From assembly GCF_000794385.1 (NCBI RefSeq), contig NZ_JTJB01000001.1:1-64000 (forward strand): a stretch of DNA of 64,000 nucleotides, in the 5' to 3' direction. Position 1 is the first letter of the stretch; each line of letters begins with the position of its first letter. This DNA is from Thermus sp. 2.9 (GTDB lineage: Bacteria > Deinococcota > Deinococci > Deinococcales > Thermaceae). The notes under the pieces are model-generated. The model was not told the origin of the DNA and did no database searches. It worked only from the letters and a program-made list of their open reading frames with translations. A program made the translations under genes and the position numbers. Positions 60,957 to 64,000 of the stretch are shown here, one piece after another.

Positions 60957-62997
60957 CTAGCAGGATTGTAGATCAGGCGCAAATCCGGCAAGGCGCAGGG
61001 GCTCCACCTCCACCGGGGTGCTGTGGAAGGTGCTCCCGCCCCCCAGGTCCGTGAGCCCCTCCCCGGTGAGGTGGTTCACCCCCTTGCCGTCGGGGGCCCA
61101 CTGCTCCCACCAGGTGCCCTCGAGGACCACCACCCCGGGCCTCGGGGCCTCGCTCACCCGGGCCTTCCGGGTGATCCGCCCCCAAGGGGAATGGATGTGG
61201 ACGAGCATCCCGTCCCGTATGCCCCGGGCCTCGGCGTCCAGGGGGTGGATGAGGAGCACGGGTTCCCCCCCTTCCGCCGCCACCAGGGCCTCCACGTTCC
61301 CGTAGGTGGTGTTGAGGAAGCGGTGGGCGGGCGGGGTGAGGAGGATCAAGGGGTAGCCGGGCCGGGGCTCCGTGGGGATGACCTCGGGAGGGGGGCTAAA
61401 GCGCACGGGGCCTTGGGCGAAGGGCAGGAAGGGCTTGGGCAGGTTGAGCTTGAGGAAGCCCTCCGCCTTGAGCCTTTCCAGGGTGATCCCCTCCAAGTAG
61501 GGGTGGTCCGTGGCCAGGAGGCTTCGGGCCACCTCCTCCGCCTCCCAGTAGAGGGTGGGCTCCTTCAGGCCGAGCCGCTTGGCGAGCTCCCGGAAGACCC
61601 AGGTGTTGGGCCTCGCCTCCCCCTCGGGCTCGGCCAAGGGCTCGTTCCAGGAGAGGTAGTAGTGGCCGTAGCTCGTGTAGAGGTCCGGGTGCTCGTAGAA
61701 AAAGGTGGCGGGGAGGAGGTAGTCGGCGAAGAGGGCGGTTTCCGTCCTTACCTGCTCCAGGACCACGGTGAAGAGGTCCTCCCGCGCCAGCCCCGCCCGC
61801 ACCTTCCCCGTGCTCGGGGCCACCACCAGGGGGTTGCTGTTGAAGACGAAGAGGACCCGTATGGGCGGGTCAAGCTCGGTGAGGGCGGTGCCGAGCTGGT
61901 TCATGTTGATGGCCCGGGCCTTGGGGTTGGGGCGGAAGTAGCCCTCGTGGGGGTGGCCTCCCTCCAGGAGGTGCCGCCCCCCGAGATGGCGCTTGTTGAG
62001 GAAAAAAGCTCCGCTGGTGGAGAGCATGGCCCCAGAGCCCGGGTAGCGCCAGGCCCCGAGGAGGGCGGGGAGGAGGATCACCGCCCTTAAGGCGTTCCCG
62101 CCCCCGGGGTGGCGGGTCATGCCATAGCCCACCCGCAGGAAAACCCGCTTGGCCTCGCCCAGCTCCCGGGCCAGGGCCTCTATGGCCTCCTTTTCTATTC
62201 CGGTAAGGGCGCTCGCCCGCTCCGGGGGCCAGGCCTCCGCCTCCTCCCGGAACGCCTCCACCCCCGTGGCCGCCTCCTCCAGGTAGGCCCAGTCCACCAG
62301 GCCCTCCCGGAAGAGGACGTGGGCCAGGGCGTAGGCCAAGGCGGCGTCGGTGCCGGGGCGGATCTTGAGGTGGAGATGGGCGAAGCGGCTTGTCCGGTTC
62401 TCGTAGGGGTCAATGTGCACCACCTTGGCCCCCCGGGCCTTGGCCTCCTTGAGGAAGGGGGTGAGGTGGCTGTTGGTGGTGAGGTTGTTGATGCCCCACA
62501 GGAGGATGTAGCGGGCGTTTTCCGGGATGTCCTCGGGGTCGGGGGCGAGGCGGGGGCCGTAGGTCATCTCCCAGGCGGCGGCCCCCGCCGTGGCGCAGAT
62601 GGTCTCCAGGAGCTCGCTCGCCCCGATGGCCCGGAAGAAGGCCAGGGGGTGCTGGTTCTCTATGAGCCCCATGGTGCCGGCGTAGTGGTAGGGCAGGACC
62701 GCCTCGCCCCCCGTGGGTGTCCAAGACGGCCTTGAGCCTATCCGCGATCTCGTCCAAAGCCTCTTCCCAGGAGACCCTTTCAAACCGCCCCTCCCCCTTG
62801 CGCCCCACCCGGCGCAGAGGGTGGCGTAGCCTTTCCTTAACCCTTTCGGGGTAGCGGTAGGTCTTGGCGCAGGCGAAGCCCCGGGTGATGGGGTGGCGGG
62901 GGTCCCCCTCCACCCGCGCCAGACGGCCTCCCTCCAGGGTGAGGAGGAGGCTGCAGGCGTCGGGGCAGTCCAGGGGGCAGGTGGCGCGGGCGCGCAT
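60957..62997 (-). CDS. Molybdopterin (Mo/W-bis-MGD) oxidoreductase, apparent frameshift
   Basis: The N-terminus carries a 4Fe-4S motif, CPLDCPDACSLLL...FACAK (C-x3-C-x3-C...C), followed by the bis-MGD-binding core of the DMSO reductase/formate dehydrogenase family (RYILLWGINNLTTNSH, VVHIDPYENRTSRFAHLHLKIRPGTDAALAYAL, NSNPLVVAPSTGKVRAGL). A C-terminal domain includes FLNTTYGNVEALVAAEG. Residues ETICATAG (about 130) may hold the metal-ligand Cys. One extra C in the run at 62707-62712 breaks the frame; removing it reads LDTHGGEAVLPYHYAG, 679 residues. Substrate unknown. TACTAT 6 bp before the ATG. Confidence 0.87.
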
Positions 62998-63001
62998 GCC
63001 C

Positions 63002-64000
63002 CTATAGTAGGCCAAGGGCCTCGAGGGGGCTACACCGCTCCTCATAAGGGTCGGGAAGAAGCCCTATAGGGACGTCCAGCCGCAGGAGGTATCCCTCCCG
63101 GTAGAGGGGCCAGCGGGGCCATCCCTTGGGCTCCCCCTCCTTGGCGAAGCCCGTCCAGTAGCGGCGCATCCGCTTCCCCAGCCACTCCCCCTTCTCCCAG
63201 GCCTCCGCTCCCAGGAAGAGGGGAAGGAAAGGGGAGGTGTGGAGGTGGCCGAAGAGGGGGGCAAGCTCCAGGCCGTGGAAGCTGCCTAGCCCCTCAAAGC
63301 CGGGGACACGGAAGGTGAAGAGGTAGGCGTAGGTGGGGGCATGGGGGCTTTGCAAGCGGGCCGCTTGCAGGGAGGGGCAGAGGAGGGTGAGGTCGGTCTG
63401 GAGCTCTCCCCAAGCGGCCTGGGGGCTTGGGTGGCGCTTCCGGTAGAGGGCGAGGAGGGCCTCCGCCTGTTCCGGGGAAAGCCCTGACTCCCCAAGCCTC
63501 CCCTTGGCCTCCTCCCAGTCTTTGGGCCCCAAAAGCCCCTGGAGGGCGGGGAAGGTGATCTCCTCAGCGTTGGCCCCGGCGATGAGGGGTAGGTCCTGGG
63601 CCTTTCCTTGCCGGAGGGCCTCCTTGGGGTCTTGGGGCAGGAGGGGAGAGCGGTGGGGCTTGAAGGGGCCTACGCGGAAGATGGAGGGCCGGGAGAGGAA
63701 GCGGTGCATGGCCTCCAGGGTGGGCTCGCGGGGGAGGAGGTGCTCCAGGGGCAGGTTCCGGAGGCAGGCGAGGTCCTTCGGGTTGCAGCCCCGCTCCTTG
63801 GCCCAGGCTTCCCCGAAGGGGAAGTCCTCCTCTAAGGGCCTCGTGTAGGTGCATCCTCCGGACTGGAGGATGGCCCGGTGGAAGAGCCCCTGGGCCTCGG
63901 GGGTGGCGAGGAGGGTGCAGACCATCATGCCTCCGGCGGACTCCCCGAAGAGGGTGACGTTCTTTGGGTTGCCCCCGAAGTGGCGGGCGTAGCGCTGCAC
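63002..64000 (-). CDS. Type B carboxylesterase, partial (5' end beyond window)
   Basis: The 332 residues seen are the C-terminal two thirds of a carboxylesterase/para-nitrobenzyl esterase. The nucleophile elbow GESAGGMMV lies near the left of the fragment (NPKNVTLFGESAGG), followed by HRAILQSGGC and the later NAEEITFPALQGLL (acid region) and GSFHGLELAPLFGHLHTS, where the catalytic His sits. The start is outside the window. Its stop lies 5 bp before the molybdopterin oxidoreductase start, so the two may be cotranscribed although that gene also has its own -10 box. Confidence 0.88.
   Translation of the reverse strand: MQRYARHFGGNPKNVTLFGESAGGMMVCTLLATPEAQGLFHRAILQSGGCTYTRPLEEDFPFGEAWAKERGCNPKDLACLRNLPLEHLLPREPTLEAMHRFLSRPSIFRVGPFKPHRSPLLPQDPKEALRQGKAQDLPLIAGANAEEITFPALQGLLGPKDWEEAKGRLGESGLSPEQAEALLALYRKRHPSPQAAWGELQTDLTLLCPSLQAARLQSPHAPTYAYLFTFRVPGFEGLGSFHGLELAPLFGHLHTSPFLPLFLGAEAWEKGEWLGKRMRRYWTGFAKEGEPKGWPRWPLYREGYLLRLDVPIGLLPDPYEERCSPLEALGLL

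Overview
The window is chromosomal DNA from a Thermus-type bacterium (Deinococcus-Thermus phylum). The evidence is very high GC with a near-total preference for G or C at third codon positions, tightly packed genes with 4-bp ATGA/GTGA overlaps, many promoters whose -10 box (TANNNT) lies only 6-9 bp before the start codon (leaderless mRNAs), and proteins that read like Thermus homologues (LeuRS, PII, a trehalose/maltose-binding protein, homodimeric pyruvate dehydrogenase E1). The species is not resolved. No CRISPR array, rRNA or replication origin is seen; there is one tRNA gene, tRNA-Arg(CCG).

Layout. 1-85: end of an IS copy. 147-2921: holin-like membrane protein, CBS protein, universal stress protein, MFS transporter. 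3005-6564: tRNA-Arg, a membrane-anchored PpiC-type foldase and phosphoglucomutase. 6561-9613: sugar ABC importer (permeases plus binding protein), with IS debris (9683-10619) next to its promoter. 10673-13010: proBA. 13107-16682: YihY-type membrane protein and leuS, the latter behind a probable transcription attenuator. 16663-25841: Clp1-like P-loop kinase, acyl-CoA dehydrogenase, rlmN, Uma2 nuclease, MoaD-MoaE fusion, hrcA, amt-glnB, an AlbA/Schlafen-type regulator and trmL. 25838-28843: tungstate-type ABC importer (tupABC) with an IS982-family element next to its promoter. 28867-33049: DUF309, asparaginase II, a DciA-like protein and recF, and an MFS transporter. 33060-36764: pstSCAB, whose base composition differs from its neighbours. 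36802-41428: mnmA, DUF1385, pepA, a Fur-type regulator and an FtsB-like protein. 41425-50613: LysR regulator, aceE-aceF, hemC, a second Fur-type regulator, folC, an aminotransferase and moaB. 50614-55210: accessory island with a SARP/BTAD regulator, two matching candidate SARP operators, a secreted ScyD/ScyE-type propeller protein, small unknown ORFs and an IS1634-type element. 55207-64000: M28 peptidase, GNAT, ArsB/NhaD-type transporter, amidase, thiI, Nudix-like protein, molybdopterin oxidoreductase and a carboxylesterase cut by the window edge.

Themes. Molybdenum/tungsten recurs: the tupABC importer, MoaD-MoaE fusion, MoaB and a bis-MGD-type oxidoreductase could jointly make and use the cofactor. 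Three regulatory structures stand out. First, the leuS leader can form mutually exclusive terminator and antiterminator helices behind a leaderless eight-codon ORF that contains one Leu codon. Second, paired heptamer direct repeats sit 8 bp upstream of two -10 boxes on either side of the SARP gene. Third, a GCAACC-N6-GGTTGC hairpin is placed identically 7 bp after two -10 boxes.

A caution on sequence quality: about ten coding regions, including single-copy housekeeping genes such as leuS, are broken by one- or two-base indels, most of them in homopolymers. In every case a corrected length restores a continuous reading frame, so sequencing error is the simplest explanation. I list these genes over their full extent and describe each break.
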